Shown here piece by piece: positions 8,967-16,182 of a DNA stretch of 64,000 bases. Numbering within the stretch: the stretch's first letter is position 1; the number at the start of each line of letters is the position of its first letter. The notes below the pieces were generated by a model. It searched no databases. It was not told the origin of the DNA and saw nothing but the letters and a program-made list of their open reading frames with translations. The translations under genes were made by a program, and so were the position numbers. This stretch comes from CAVPKN01 sp964588495 (GTDB lineage: Bacteria; Chlamydiota; Chlamydiia; Chlamydiales; JAAKFR01), in contig CAZPPS010000001.1 of NCBI GenBank assembly GCA_964588495.1, forward strand, positions 1-64,000. Reading direction: 5' to 3'.

Positions 8967-9355
8967 CTACCTTGCATTTTAATGATAGCATGGTCAATTT
9001 GCAAGCATTATTTGGAAAAATAAACCTAAATTCTATACGTATATTTATAGAAAACTAACATAAATATGGTAAAATTTATGGAAATTAAGGAAGTAGAATG
9101 TATTTTGCCGTCAGTTTTGCAAAGAAAATTGCAGGTAACGTAAAATCAAGATTTTTCGATCAGCAGCCCTTGTGTTTGATACCCTAGCGGTATTTATTTA
9201 TGGAATGGACTCAAAGCAATTGGCTGTGATACTGGAAAGCCCTGCAAAGAGCTCATCAGTTCCGCAAATTATCATAACATAAAATTACTTTAAAAAATTA
9301 GTTGATATTATTTTTTGAGGCATGCTAAAGATTAGTTAATCAAAAAGGGTTAACT
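8967..9355. other. 389-base spacer between divergent genes
   Basis: AT-rich spacer between the ATPase (minus) and a methyltransferase (plus). A 29-codon frame at 9098-9187 starts ATG with AAGGAAG four bases before it, but has no recognisable product. The remainder shows no open frame of note. The downstream methyltransferase has AAGGG six bases before its ATG, and TTGATA at 9302-9307 may be a -35 without a good -10. Confidence 0.35.
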
Positions 9356-10270
9356 ATGGACAACTGGGCTGAGAAAAATCTATCGCACAAGAAAAATGAG
9401 GGCTCGTTCAATCAGATTCTTGAGAAAAAGAAAGATGGGATTAGGTCGAGGGGGCATCTTCCTTACGCAACTGTCGATCTTCAGCTAGAGCTGTTAGATC
9501 AAATCATTCAATTTGAGCTCGGCAGGTTTCTTTTGGAGCGGGGCGGTTTGAATGGTTATTGGACAGACTATGTGATTAAATACCCTTCAAGAGCTCAAAT
9601 TAGCGGCAACAACATCGAGACATTTCTTTTAAATAAAGCCCCTACATGCCTTGCGATCCGAGAGCGCTTTGAAATTCACAAAAAAGAGATCCAAAAACGT
9701 GTTAAGGAAGGAGTCTCATTTGCCTCAATTCCTTGCGGGGTCATGGCTGACCTTTTAGATGTCGATTATTCGGGCATTTCTAACTTTAAGCTCACCGGAA
9801 TCGATATCGATCCAGAGACATTAGAAGAAGCTGAAGAACTTGCAAAAGAAAAAAAATTGCAGGGTGACTGCGAATTTTATGTCCGCGATGCCTGGAATTT
9901 GCAAATTGAGAATCAATTTGATTTGATGACAAGTAGTGGTCTGAATATTTATGTTTCAGATGATGAAAAAGTGACTGCCCTTTACCACCAATTTTGTAGA
10001 GCTCTGAAACCAAAAGGCTGTCTGCTCACAAGCTTTTTAACTCCCCCACCGGGCCTTCCCGTTCAAACAGAGTGGAATATTTCCAAAATCCATTTGCCCG
10101 ATGCTCAGATGCAAAAACTGATTTTCAATGATATTCTCGATTGCAAATGGCAAACATTCCGTACAAAAAATCAGACAATCGAACAGCTTAAAAAAGCTGG
10201 CTTTGAAAAGTTTGAGTTGATTCACGATGAAGCCCACATTTTTCCGACTATAATTGCGACAAGATCGTAA
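9356..10270 (+). CDS. Class I SAM-dependent methyltransferase, substrate unknown
   Basis: A 304-residue cytosolic protein. The class I Rossmann signature is at 124-134 (SIPCGVMADLL, a variant of the ExGxGxG loop), with the acidic loop GIDIDPETL at 148-156 and YVRDAW at 175-180, where the adenine-binding acidic residue is expected. A GxLLTSFLTPP strand follows near 222. The N-terminal 110 residues are family-specific and give no clue to the substrate. AAGGG precedes the ATG by six bases. A 48-base gap separates it from acs, so cotranscription is possible. The G-x-G of motif I is partly replaced (PCGVMAD), yet the fold calls are consistent. Substrate not inferable. Confidence 0.7.
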   Translation: MDNWAEKNLSHKKNEGSFNQILEKKKDGIRSRGHLPYATVDLQLELLDQIIQFELGRFLLERGGLNGYWTDYVIKYPSRAQISGNNIETFLLNKAPTCLAIRERFEIHKKEIQKRVKEGVSFASIPCGVMADLLDVDYSGISNFKLTGIDIDPETLEEAEELAKEKKLQGDCEFYVRDAWNLQIENQFDLMTSSGLNIYVSDDEKVTALYHQFCRALKPKGCLLTSFLTPPPGLPVQTEWNISKIHLPDAQMQKLIFNDILDCKWQTFRTKNQTIEQLKKAGFEKFELIHDEAHIFPTIIATRS

Positions 10271-10318
10271 TTCGATTTTGTGCTATTTTTTTGGCAAATT
10301 GCTCAAAGGTTAAGCCAA

Positions 10319-12196
10319 ATGAATGTAGCCACTGTTCAATCCTATTTTCAGGAATCAGCAAAAGATCGCGTTGCTTTTTGGGAAAATCAAGCGCGTGAAC
10401 TTTCCTGGTTTCGCCCCTGGAATAAAGTCCTCGAATGGAATGTCCCTTATGCTAAATGGTTTGTTGGCGGAGAGCTAAACGCTTGCTACAACTGCCTGGA
10501 CAGGTTCATGTCCACACCTACAGAGAATAAAACAGCGCTTATTTGGGAAGGAGAGCGGGGTGAGAGCCGCAAAATCAGCTACGCTGAGCTTTTTAAAGAG
10601 GTCAATCAGTTTAGCAACGTTTTGAAATCGATGGATGTGCAAAAAGGTGACCGCGTTGCCATTTACATGCCGATGCTTCCGCAGGCCATCGTTGCCATGT
10701 TAAGCTGTGCACGCATTGGAGCTGTCCATACAGTTGTTTTTGGGGGATTTTCTGCAGAATCTTTGAAAGATCGTATTTTGGATGCAGATGCCAAGGTTTT
10801 AATCACGGCAGATGGGGGCTTTCGAAGAGGCAAAATCATACAGCTCAAAGAGATTGCTGATGCGGCGCTCCAGCACACTCCTAGCATCAAAAATGTGATT
10901 GTGGTCAAACACGCAGACCAGTCTGTTAAGATGTCACAAGGGCGGGATCATTGGTATGGCGAGCTTATGGCAGATGCTAAAGATGAGTGCCCTTGCGAGG
11001 TTATGGGTGCTGAAGATCTGCTTTTTATCCTCTATACCTCTGGCACAACAGGAAAGCCCAAGGGGGTTGTCCATACAACTGGTGGCTATCTTTTGGGAGC
11101 CAATTTTACAACCCGTGTGGTTTTTGATCCTAAGCCCTCTGATATTTATTGGTGCACGGCAGACATTGGCTGGATCACAGGACACACTTATATAGTTTAT
11201 GGCCCCCTTTCAAATGGGATGACACAGCTGATCTACGAAGGTTCCCCCGACACTCCTGACAAAGACCGCTATTGGAAGCTCATCGAAAAATATAAAGTAA
11301 ACACGCTCTACACATCTCCAACTGCCATCCGGACTTTTATGAAATGGGGAACTTCTTGGTTAGAAGGAAAAGATCTCTCCTCTTTGCGTCTTTTAGGCTC
11401 TGTGGGTGAACCCATTAACCCGGAAGCTTGGAACTGGTATCGCAAAGAGATCGGTAATAATAAGTGCCCAATTGTCGATACATGGTGGCAAACGGAAACG
11501 GGAAGCATCATGATCTCTCCGATTCCAGGTTATACAAAGCTTAAACCGGGAAGTGCCGCAAAAGCACTTCCTGGTATCGATGCCGCCGTATTAAACACGG
11601 AAGGAAACCCAACAACAGATGGATTTCTGGCCCTTACCTCTCCTTGGCCTTCCATGATGAGAGGCATTTATAAAGACAACGCGCGCTATGAACAGACCTA
11701 TTGGAAAAAATGGAACAATCGGTACTATTTCTCAGGAGATGGGGCCAAAATTGACCATGAAGGTTATTTCTGGCTTATGGGCAGAGTCGACGACATGATG
11801 AATGTATCAGGTCATCTTTTGGGTACTATGGAAATTGAAAGCGCTCTTGTTGATTACCAACAAGTTGCAGAAGCTGCTTGCATTGCAGTCAGCCATGAAA
11901 TTAAGGGCCAGGCTATTGTCTGTTTTGTGACCCTCAAAGATGGAGTCAAACCAGCTCCTGAGCTCGAGCAACTCCTTAAAGACCACGTTGCCCAAAAAAT
12001 CGGAGCTATCGCCCGCCCCGAAAAAATCCTGTTTATCCCAGATTTACCCCGCACCCGAAGCGGGAAAATCATGCGCCGGCTCTTGCGTGACATTGCCGAA
12101 GGCAATGTAATCGGCGATCTTTCCACACTTGCAGACCCAGGAGTTTTAGAAGAGATCAAAATCAACTACGAAAAAGAAGAAGTGACTGTCGAATAG
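10319..12196 (+). CDS. acs: Acetyl-coenzyme A synthetase (AMP-forming)
   Basis: A 625-residue protein that converts acetate, ATP and CoA to acetyl-CoA through acetyl-AMP. The ANL-family nucleotide loop YTSGTTGKPKG is at about 245-255, the WWQTETG motif near 391-397, and the catalytic Lys lies in PRTRSGKIMRRLLR near the C terminus, the site regulated by acetylation in other bacteria. The length is close to the usual 650. ATG 10319 is preferred over the in-frame GTG at 10280 because the conserved N terminus begins just after it and AAAGG lies 10 bases upstream. It lets the cell use host or self-made acetate; the threonine pathway at 55-57 kb also yields acetyl-CoA. A large palindrome follows the stop. 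Confidence 0.95.
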   Translation: MNVATVQSYFQESAKDRVAFWENQARELSWFRPWNKVLEWNVPYAKWFVGGELNACYNCLDRFMSTPTENKTALIWEGERGESRKISYAELFKEVNQFSNVLKSMDVQKGDRVAIYMPMLPQAIVAMLSCARIGAVHTVVFGGFSAESLKDRILDADAKVLITADGGFRRGKIIQLKEIADAALQHTPSIKNVIVVKHADQSVKMSQGRDHWYGELMADAKDECPCEVMGAEDLLFILYTSGTTGKPKGVVHTTGGYLLGANFTTRVVFDPKPSDIYWCTADIGWITGHTYIVYGPLSNGMTQLIYEGSPDTPDKDRYWKLIEKYKVNTLYTSPTAIRTFMKWGTSWLEGKDLSSLRLLGSVGEPINPEAWNWYRKEIGNNKCPIVDTWWQTETGSIMISPIPGYTKLKPGSAAKALPGIDAAVLNTEGNPTTDGFLALTSPWPSMMRGIYKDNARYEQTYWKKWNNRYYFSGDGAKIDHEGYFWLMGRVDDMMNVSGHLLGTMEIESALVDYQQVAEAACIAVSHEIKGQAIVCFVTLKDGVKPAPELEQLLKDHVAQKIGAIARPEKILFIPDLPRTRSGKIMRRLLRDIAEGNVIGDLSTLADPGVLEEIKINYEKEEVTVE

Positions 12197-12203
12197 CCAG
12201 CTT

Positions 12204-12355
12204 TATACCAGAATCTAGTTGCTTTTTTGCATTTCGACCACCCCAAAACCCCGGGGTTGAACGATCGTAAGTTACTTCATATTAATGCTTACGATAGCTC
12301 AACCGCGGGAATTTTCGGGTGGTCCAAATGTAGAAAATCAACTAGACTCTGGTAT
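12204..12355. repeat. Long imperfect palindrome (about 150 bp), MITE-like
   Basis: The outer arms start TATACCAGAATCTAGTTG at 12204 and end with its near complement at 12355. Inner arms include CGACCACCCC/GGGTGGTCC, GGTTGA/TCAACC and TCGTAAG/CTTACGA. The pairing runs nearly the whole length and leaves only a short loop around 12275. It lies directly after acs and can fold into one long hairpin. Either a terminator or a miniature inverted-repeat element; no second copy seen in the window. Confidence 0.75.
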
Positions 12356-12359
12356 ATTC

Positions 12360-12388
12360 TTGATTGTTGACTCTAAATATTTTATTAT
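12360..12388 (+). promoter_or_regulatory. Promoter candidate for exported methyltransferase
   Basis: TTGATT at 12360-12365 and TATTAT at 12383-12388 with a 17-base spacer, 33 bases before the ATG at 12422 and directly beyond the palindrome. Confidence 0.45.
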
Positions 12389-12421
12389 GGACCTCCATTT
12401 CTGAAAAGGAGTTACCAAGAA

Positions 12422-13096
12422 ATGTTAAGAGTGCTTTTTTTATCTATAGCCTTAGTTTTTCCACTCGTAAATACAACCGCCGAAGAAAATTCATTTTTCG
12501 ATTTCAAAAAAGAAGTCATGCCTAGGTTTGATTCCATCGAAGGTTGGTGCAGCCCTTTCAAAGCTTCCTTTTTAATGGATTTAGTGGCTGTCAGTAATGC
12601 TACAACAATTGTTGAAATAGGTGTATGGGGTGGTAAATCCCTCATACCAATGGCTCTTTCTGCGAAGTTTAAAGGAAGTGGTGTAGTTTATGGAATCGAT
12701 CCATGGTCTACAGCTGATTCAGAAGAAGGTCAGGAGGGGGAACATAAAGAATGGTGGTCTACTGTAGATCATGAAACAATTTATCAACAGTTTCTGAGAC
12801 AAGTATTTCAATACCAAGTCAATCAACATGTTGTTGTTATCAGAGAAAGTTCAAAAAGTGCTCCTTTAATAGAAAACATTGATATCTTGCACATTGACGG
12901 CAACCATTCCGATAAAGCTTCGATGGAAGATGTTTTAAAATGGGTGCCCTGTGTAAAAAAAGGGGGAATGATCATTTTTGATGACACAACTTGGGGATCC
13001 AATATCAAAGCTGTTGAGTGGCTGAATAAAAATTGTTTGCTCATCGGCGAATACACAGATGAACTGAACGCTTGGGGCGTCTGGATTAAATCATAA
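12422..13096 (+). CDS. Exported class I methyltransferase-like protein
   Basis: A 224-residue protein. Residues 1-20 form a signal peptide-like segment (Leu-Arg, hydrophobic core, then NTTA before EE). The rest is a Methyltransf_24-type fold: VEIGVWGGKS at 64-73 (SAM loop), GIDPWS at 90-95, and HIDGNHS plus GGMIIFDD further on, the last typical of this family. Many relatives act on sugars or polyketides. A SAM enzyme outside the cytoplasm would need SAM there, so the leader is noteworthy. GGAG lies about 10 bases before the ATG, and a promoter-like pair lies just upstream. The next gene is another exported methyltransferase-fold protein 58 bases on, so the two may form an operon. Substrate unknown. 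Confidence 0.75.
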   Translation: MLRVLFLSIALVFPLVNTTAEENSFFDFKKEVMPRFDSIEGWCSPFKASFLMDLVAVSNATTIVEIGVWGGKSLIPMALSAKFKGSGVVYGIDPWSTADSEEGQEGEHKEWWSTVDHETIYQQFLRQVFQYQVNQHVVVIRESSKSAPLIENIDILHIDGNHSDKASMEDVLKWVPCVKKGGMIIFDDTTWGSNIKAVEWLNKNCLLIGEYTDELNAWGVWIKS

Positions 13097-13154
13097 TCGT
13101 ATAATGTCCACGAATTTCCTTTTTACCAAATTTTAAACTATCAGGTTTAAAGCT

Positions 13155-13991
13155 ATGCACAAATTTATAGTCACCCTTGCTTCTTTGTTGATCTCCTATT
13201 GTTTAATCGGAGCGGAAGTGTCCGATGAGGTTCGGTGTTTGCAAAAGCAGACACAAATGGACAGACAACTCACCGAATATATCCAACAGTTTCCCTACCA
13301 TGCATATGAAATTTGTACAGTGGAGGGGTTGGGGAGATTTTTCATTGATAATATCCCTGATGGGATCAAATGGCATTTGCGAAATGGCATTTTCTGGGAG
13401 GGGGGAATCGCCCAATATGTCACTCACTACACACAACCAGATACAATTGCCATTGATCTTGGAGCCCACATTGGCATTCACACTCTCAGCATGGCAAGAA
13501 AAGTGGGTCCAAAGGGTAAAGTGATAGCATTTGAACCCCAAAACAAGATTTTCCGTGAGCTTTTTTATAATATGCGGCTGAATCAACTCCCCGGCGAAGT
13601 CATTCTTTTGCACAATGCCGTTGGAGAGGAAGAAAAATGGATCCAAATGTCCCCTGCTGATCCTTACAATGAAGGAGGCACTTCTGTAGGCGAAGGGGGC
13701 GATTCTGCCTGGATGGTCACTTTAGACAGCCTCAATCTTTCGAATGTCTCATTTATCAAAATGGATGTCGAATCTTACGAACTGCAAGTACTGCGCGGAG
13801 CTCGTAAAACGTTACTCAGAAACAAACCAGCCATTGTCTTTGAAATTTTGGGAGGAGTCGACCTCGACAACTGCTCACCGGAAATGCAAAGCCGCTATCA
13901 GGAAATTGTCGATTTCTTGACCTCTCTTGGATACAGTGTCTCCAGGATCTATGGTAACGACTTTGTCGCCCTCTTCCAACCTAACAAATGA
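13155..13991 (+). CDS. Exported FkbM-family methyltransferase
   Basis: A 278-residue protein with an N-terminal leader (residues 1-20, LASLLISYCLIGA then EV). The catalytic domain has IDLGAHIGIHTLSMAR (about 96-111, SAM loop), VIAFEPQ (about 119-125) and the FkbM signature KMDVESYELQVLRGA in the C-terminal third. FkbM-like enzymes O-methylate sugars or macrolides. The leader and position match the previous gene, suggesting a joint role outside the cytoplasm, perhaps on surface glycans or host molecules; this is inference. Length and motifs look intact. A palindromic repeat begins 11 bases after the stop. Confidence 0.8.
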   Translation: MHKFIVTLASLLISYCLIGAEVSDEVRCLQKQTQMDRQLTEYIQQFPYHAYEICTVEGLGRFFIDNIPDGIKWHLRNGIFWEGGIAQYVTHYTQPDTIAIDLGAHIGIHTLSMARKVGPKGKVIAFEPQNKIFRELFYNMRLNQLPGEVILLHNAVGEEEKWIQMSPADPYNEGGTSVGEGGDSAWMVTLDSLNLSNVSFIKMDVESYELQVLRGARKTLLRNKPAIVFEILGGVDLDNCSPEMQSRYQEIVDFLTSLGYSVSRIYGNDFVALFQPNK

Positions 13992-14001
13992 ATTTAATAC
14001 T

Positions 14002-14140
14002 TTCCTGGAGTGCGGAGATCCTTCGCCGCCCTTCAATTGACAAGCAGACCTGCTGACAGCAAAAGTCATGGCTAAAATTTCAGTTAACAACAATCTTTCT
14101 GCCAATTCAAGGGTGGCGAAGGATCGCCGCATTCCAGGAA
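14002..14140. repeat. Palindromic repeat, TGGAGTGCGG family, copy 1
   Basis: The left arm begins TTCCTGGAGTGCGG at 14002; the right arm ends with a near complement at 14140. Arms of about 43 bases flank a loop of about 55. The right half (CAATCTTTCTGCCAATT, about 14091-14107) recurs in the same orientation in the copy at 15982-16127. It lies between the FkbM gene and the first F-box gene. Confidence 0.8.
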
Positions 14141-14218
14141 GCCGGAATGTTCATCGTGTTGCAACTTAAATCCTGTTGATTTACAATACCTTGAAATTTT
14201 TTATCCAAAGGGATGTCT

Positions 14219-15043
14219 GTGGAAAGTTCAGCGGCTATTGTTGGTTCAGGAAATTACATTTATCAGGATCCTGTTGCGTTTTTTGATTCTGAATCAGGCG
14301 AGCGGCAGATGCCCGATGTCATTCTGAGGATTTTCAATTGGTTGAAGCTAACCGATCTTGCAAATTGTTTGTATGTAAACAAAAATTGGTCAAGACTGGC
14401 AGCGGATTATGAGGCCTGGGGAAATTTGAAAGAAATTTCTCCCCGCATCAAGGTTTTAGATGGATCGGTTTGGAAGAATTATGTCGATTTGATTCTTTAC
14501 GGGCTCTCTGTAGAAGATGAACCCCCAATTGATAAAAAAGTTGAGATTCCAAAGCTGAAAAAAGGGCTTTCTCTTGCGATTGAAAACAAAAAAGGGATCG
14601 CCTATTTGACCATTCCAAAAGGTCTTAACATTAATACACTTTTGTCGATTATAGCTTCTATGCCTGACATAGGAACAAAATTGAACGTGTTTAAACGGAT
14701 ACAAGAGGCATTTGGGGATATCAAGGTTGATGCAACGTATAGAATCGTGATCACACGGAATATCTTGGCAGATACCAGGACAGGTCAAATTGATTACGAG
14801 GGATGTAAACAGCAGAAAATCCGAGAAACAATGGCTCTTATGATCCTCACATTCTTGAGAGACAAAGAATTTTTATATAGTGGAGAACCCACAACATATA
14901 ATTATTCCGAAGAAAAGCTCCCTGGCTTACCATGGCCATTGGTTATTGGGGATTTTTCTCCTAACAACTTCTCCCTCATCGTTGATCATCTAGATCCTAG
15001 CTGCCGCACCCTCTTTGGCACCGGCGTTGTTGTCCGTACTTAA
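14219..15043 (+). CDS. F-box protein, probable host-directed effector (paralogue 1)
   Basis: A 274-residue protein with an F-box at about residues 29-72: MPDVILRIFNWL, then LANCLYVNKNWSRLA and a Trp-Gly-Asn-Leu end. This follows the eukaryotic consensus (LPxExxxxIxxxLxxxDLxxxxxVxxxWxxLa). F-boxes bind Skp1 of SCF ubiquitin ligases, so the likely site of action is the host cell. The remaining 200 residues share VLDGS(V/I)WKN, GLSV(E/D)DEP and YLTIPKGL with the next gene and resemble no family I know; they may bind the target. GTG 14219 is preferred to ATG 14213: AAAGGG is directly before the ATG but six bases before the GTG, and the GTG start aligns with the neighbour's MESS. No signal peptide; type III export is inferred. 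Confidence 0.75.
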   Translation: MESSAAIVGSGNYIYQDPVAFFDSESGERQMPDVILRIFNWLKLTDLANCLYVNKNWSRLAADYEAWGNLKEISPRIKVLDGSVWKNYVDLILYGLSVEDEPPIDKKVEIPKLKKGLSLAIENKKGIAYLTIPKGLNINTLLSIIASMPDIGTKLNVFKRIQEAFGDIKVDATYRIVITRNILADTRTGQIDYEGCKQQKIRETMALMILTFLRDKEFLYSGEPTTYNYSEEKLPGLPWPLVIGDFSPNNFSLIVDHLDPSCRTLFGTGVVVRT

Positions 15044-15081
15044 TTTTTACATGTTATCTTAATAAACAATTAAAACTCCTG

Positions 15082-15090
15082 TGATACAAT
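15082..15090 (+). promoter_or_regulatory. Extended -10 promoter candidate
   Basis: TGA followed by TACAAT at 15085-15090, 29 bases before the ATG at 15120, suggesting separate transcription of the second F-box gene. No clear -35. Confidence 0.35.
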
Positions 15091-15119
15091 CGTTTTATTG
15101 TTCTTAAATTAAGATTTCT

Positions 15120-15968
15120 ATGGAAAGTTCTGTTAGTAAGATAGGATCTGGGGCTCACCTATATCCTTATGTATGTCCCGTTGCCTTCTTCGTTTCGGGT
15201 CAGGAAAAGGGCTTGAATGTGCCCAATGTGGTCCTCAAGATCTTTACTTACCTCACGTTTGAGCAGCTTGGAGATTGCCGCCTTGTCAATGAGCAGTGGT
15301 CGGCATTTGCCAGTGAAGCTACCGACTCCCAAGCCTGGCAAAATTTAAAGGGAATGTCTTTCCGCCTAATTGTTCTGGATGGCTCTATCTGGAAGAACCA
15401 CGTTGACTTAAAGGCTCATGGACTCTCTGTTGATGACGAACCTGCAGGTGATAAAAGAGAAGAAGTTGCAAAGCTCAAAAAGGGGCTGACTTTAAAAACA
15501 GAGCTCAGGAATGGGATTTCCTACCTGACAATTCCCAAAGGCCTTAGTGTTAAGAAATTGCTTAAAATCGCTGAGTCTCTATTCAAAAATATCGCTGTAG
15601 CGAAATGTATTTTAGAGCAGTTTGGGGATATCGAAGTGGATAAAACCTATAAAATAGTCATCACCAGAGATATTTTGCTGAAAAGTCGGGGTTTGCAATC
15701 GCTGACTGAGTTGGACGATTTTCTGGAGAGGTTTTCTTGCGACAAGCAGAAAATCATAGAGACGGTGGCGCTGATTGTCCTTACCTATATGACTACAGGA
15801 GAAACTCTGTATATCGATGAACCCTGTGCCTTCACTTATTGTGCTGAACAAATCAATGGCCATCAAACCATGGTTGGGAACTGCAACACCTCGGGCTTCG
15901 ACATCTACGATGCCTTTTTGAATGGCGAAGTCAACGCCGGCGTAGGCGCTGTCGTCAGCAAAACCTAA
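15120..15968 (+). CDS. F-box protein, probable host-directed effector (paralogue 2)
   Basis: A 282-residue paralogue of the preceding gene. The F-box spans about residues 36-80 (VPNVVLKIFTYLTFEQLGDC, then VNEQWSAFAS and AWQNL), with a short insertion before the terminal Trp. The shared C-terminal domain aligns through VLDGSIWKN, GLSVDDEP, KLKKGLTL, YLTIPKGL and YKIVITRDIL, and both proteins end in a small Gly/Val-rich tail. The best conserved part outside the F-box is about residues 95-150, which suggests a second functional surface. ATG 15120 is the only reasonable start; the ribosome binding site is weak (TTAAG). The tandem pair is flanked by two copies of one palindromic repeat, and a terminator follows. 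Host ubiquitination role is inferred. Confidence 0.75.
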   Translation: MESSVSKIGSGAHLYPYVCPVAFFVSGQEKGLNVPNVVLKIFTYLTFEQLGDCRLVNEQWSAFASEATDSQAWQNLKGMSFRLIVLDGSIWKNHVDLKAHGLSVDDEPAGDKREEVAKLKKGLTLKTELRNGISYLTIPKGLSVKKLLKIAESLFKNIAVAKCILEQFGDIEVDKTYKIVITRDILLKSRGLQSLTELDDFLERFSCDKQKIIETVALIVLTYMTTGETLYIDEPCAFTYCAEQINGHQTMVGNCNTSGFDIYDAFLNGEVNAGVGAVVSKT

Positions 15969-15981
15969 TCCCATATGTGCT

Positions 15982-16127
15982 CTCTTGGAGTGCGGCGATT
16001 CTTCGCCTCCTCCCTTCTATTGTCACAAAAACTTGCGGGATGCGCAAACTTTGGCTTGAAATATATCAAATCCCATCAATCTTTCTGCCAATTGAAGGGC
16101 GGCGAATAATCGCCGCACTCGAGGAAA
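15982..16127. repeat. Palindromic repeat, TGGAGTGCGG family, copy 2
   Basis: The left arm CTCTTGGAGTGCGGCGATTC starts at 15982; the right arm ends GCCGCACTCGAGGAAAG at 16127. It shares the termini and the inner CAAT-CTTTCTGCCAATTGAAG with the copy at 14002-14140, in the same orientation, so the two copies form direct repeats around the F-box genes. Confidence 0.8.
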
Positions 16128-16133
16128 GTTGTA

Positions 16134-16164
16134 AGCGCCTAAGGCTCTGCCGTAGGCGCTTTTT
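16134..16164 (+). terminator. Rho-independent terminator after F-box genes
   Basis: Perfect 8-bp stem AGCGCCTA (16134-16141) with TAGGCGCT (16153-16160), 11-base loop, then TTTTT. Oriented for the plus strand. It also sits 19 bases beyond the stop of the convergent giant gene, but there the tail is not T-rich. Confidence 0.75.
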
Positions 16165-16182
16165 CATTCCAGTTGCTTTACA

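Noticed and set aside
9098..9187. 29-codon frame with AAGGAAG
   Set aside because: No recognisable product; could be chance in an AT-rich spacer.
13875..14132. 85-codon minus-strand frame
   Set aside because: Overlaps the FkbM gene end and the palindromic repeat copy 1.
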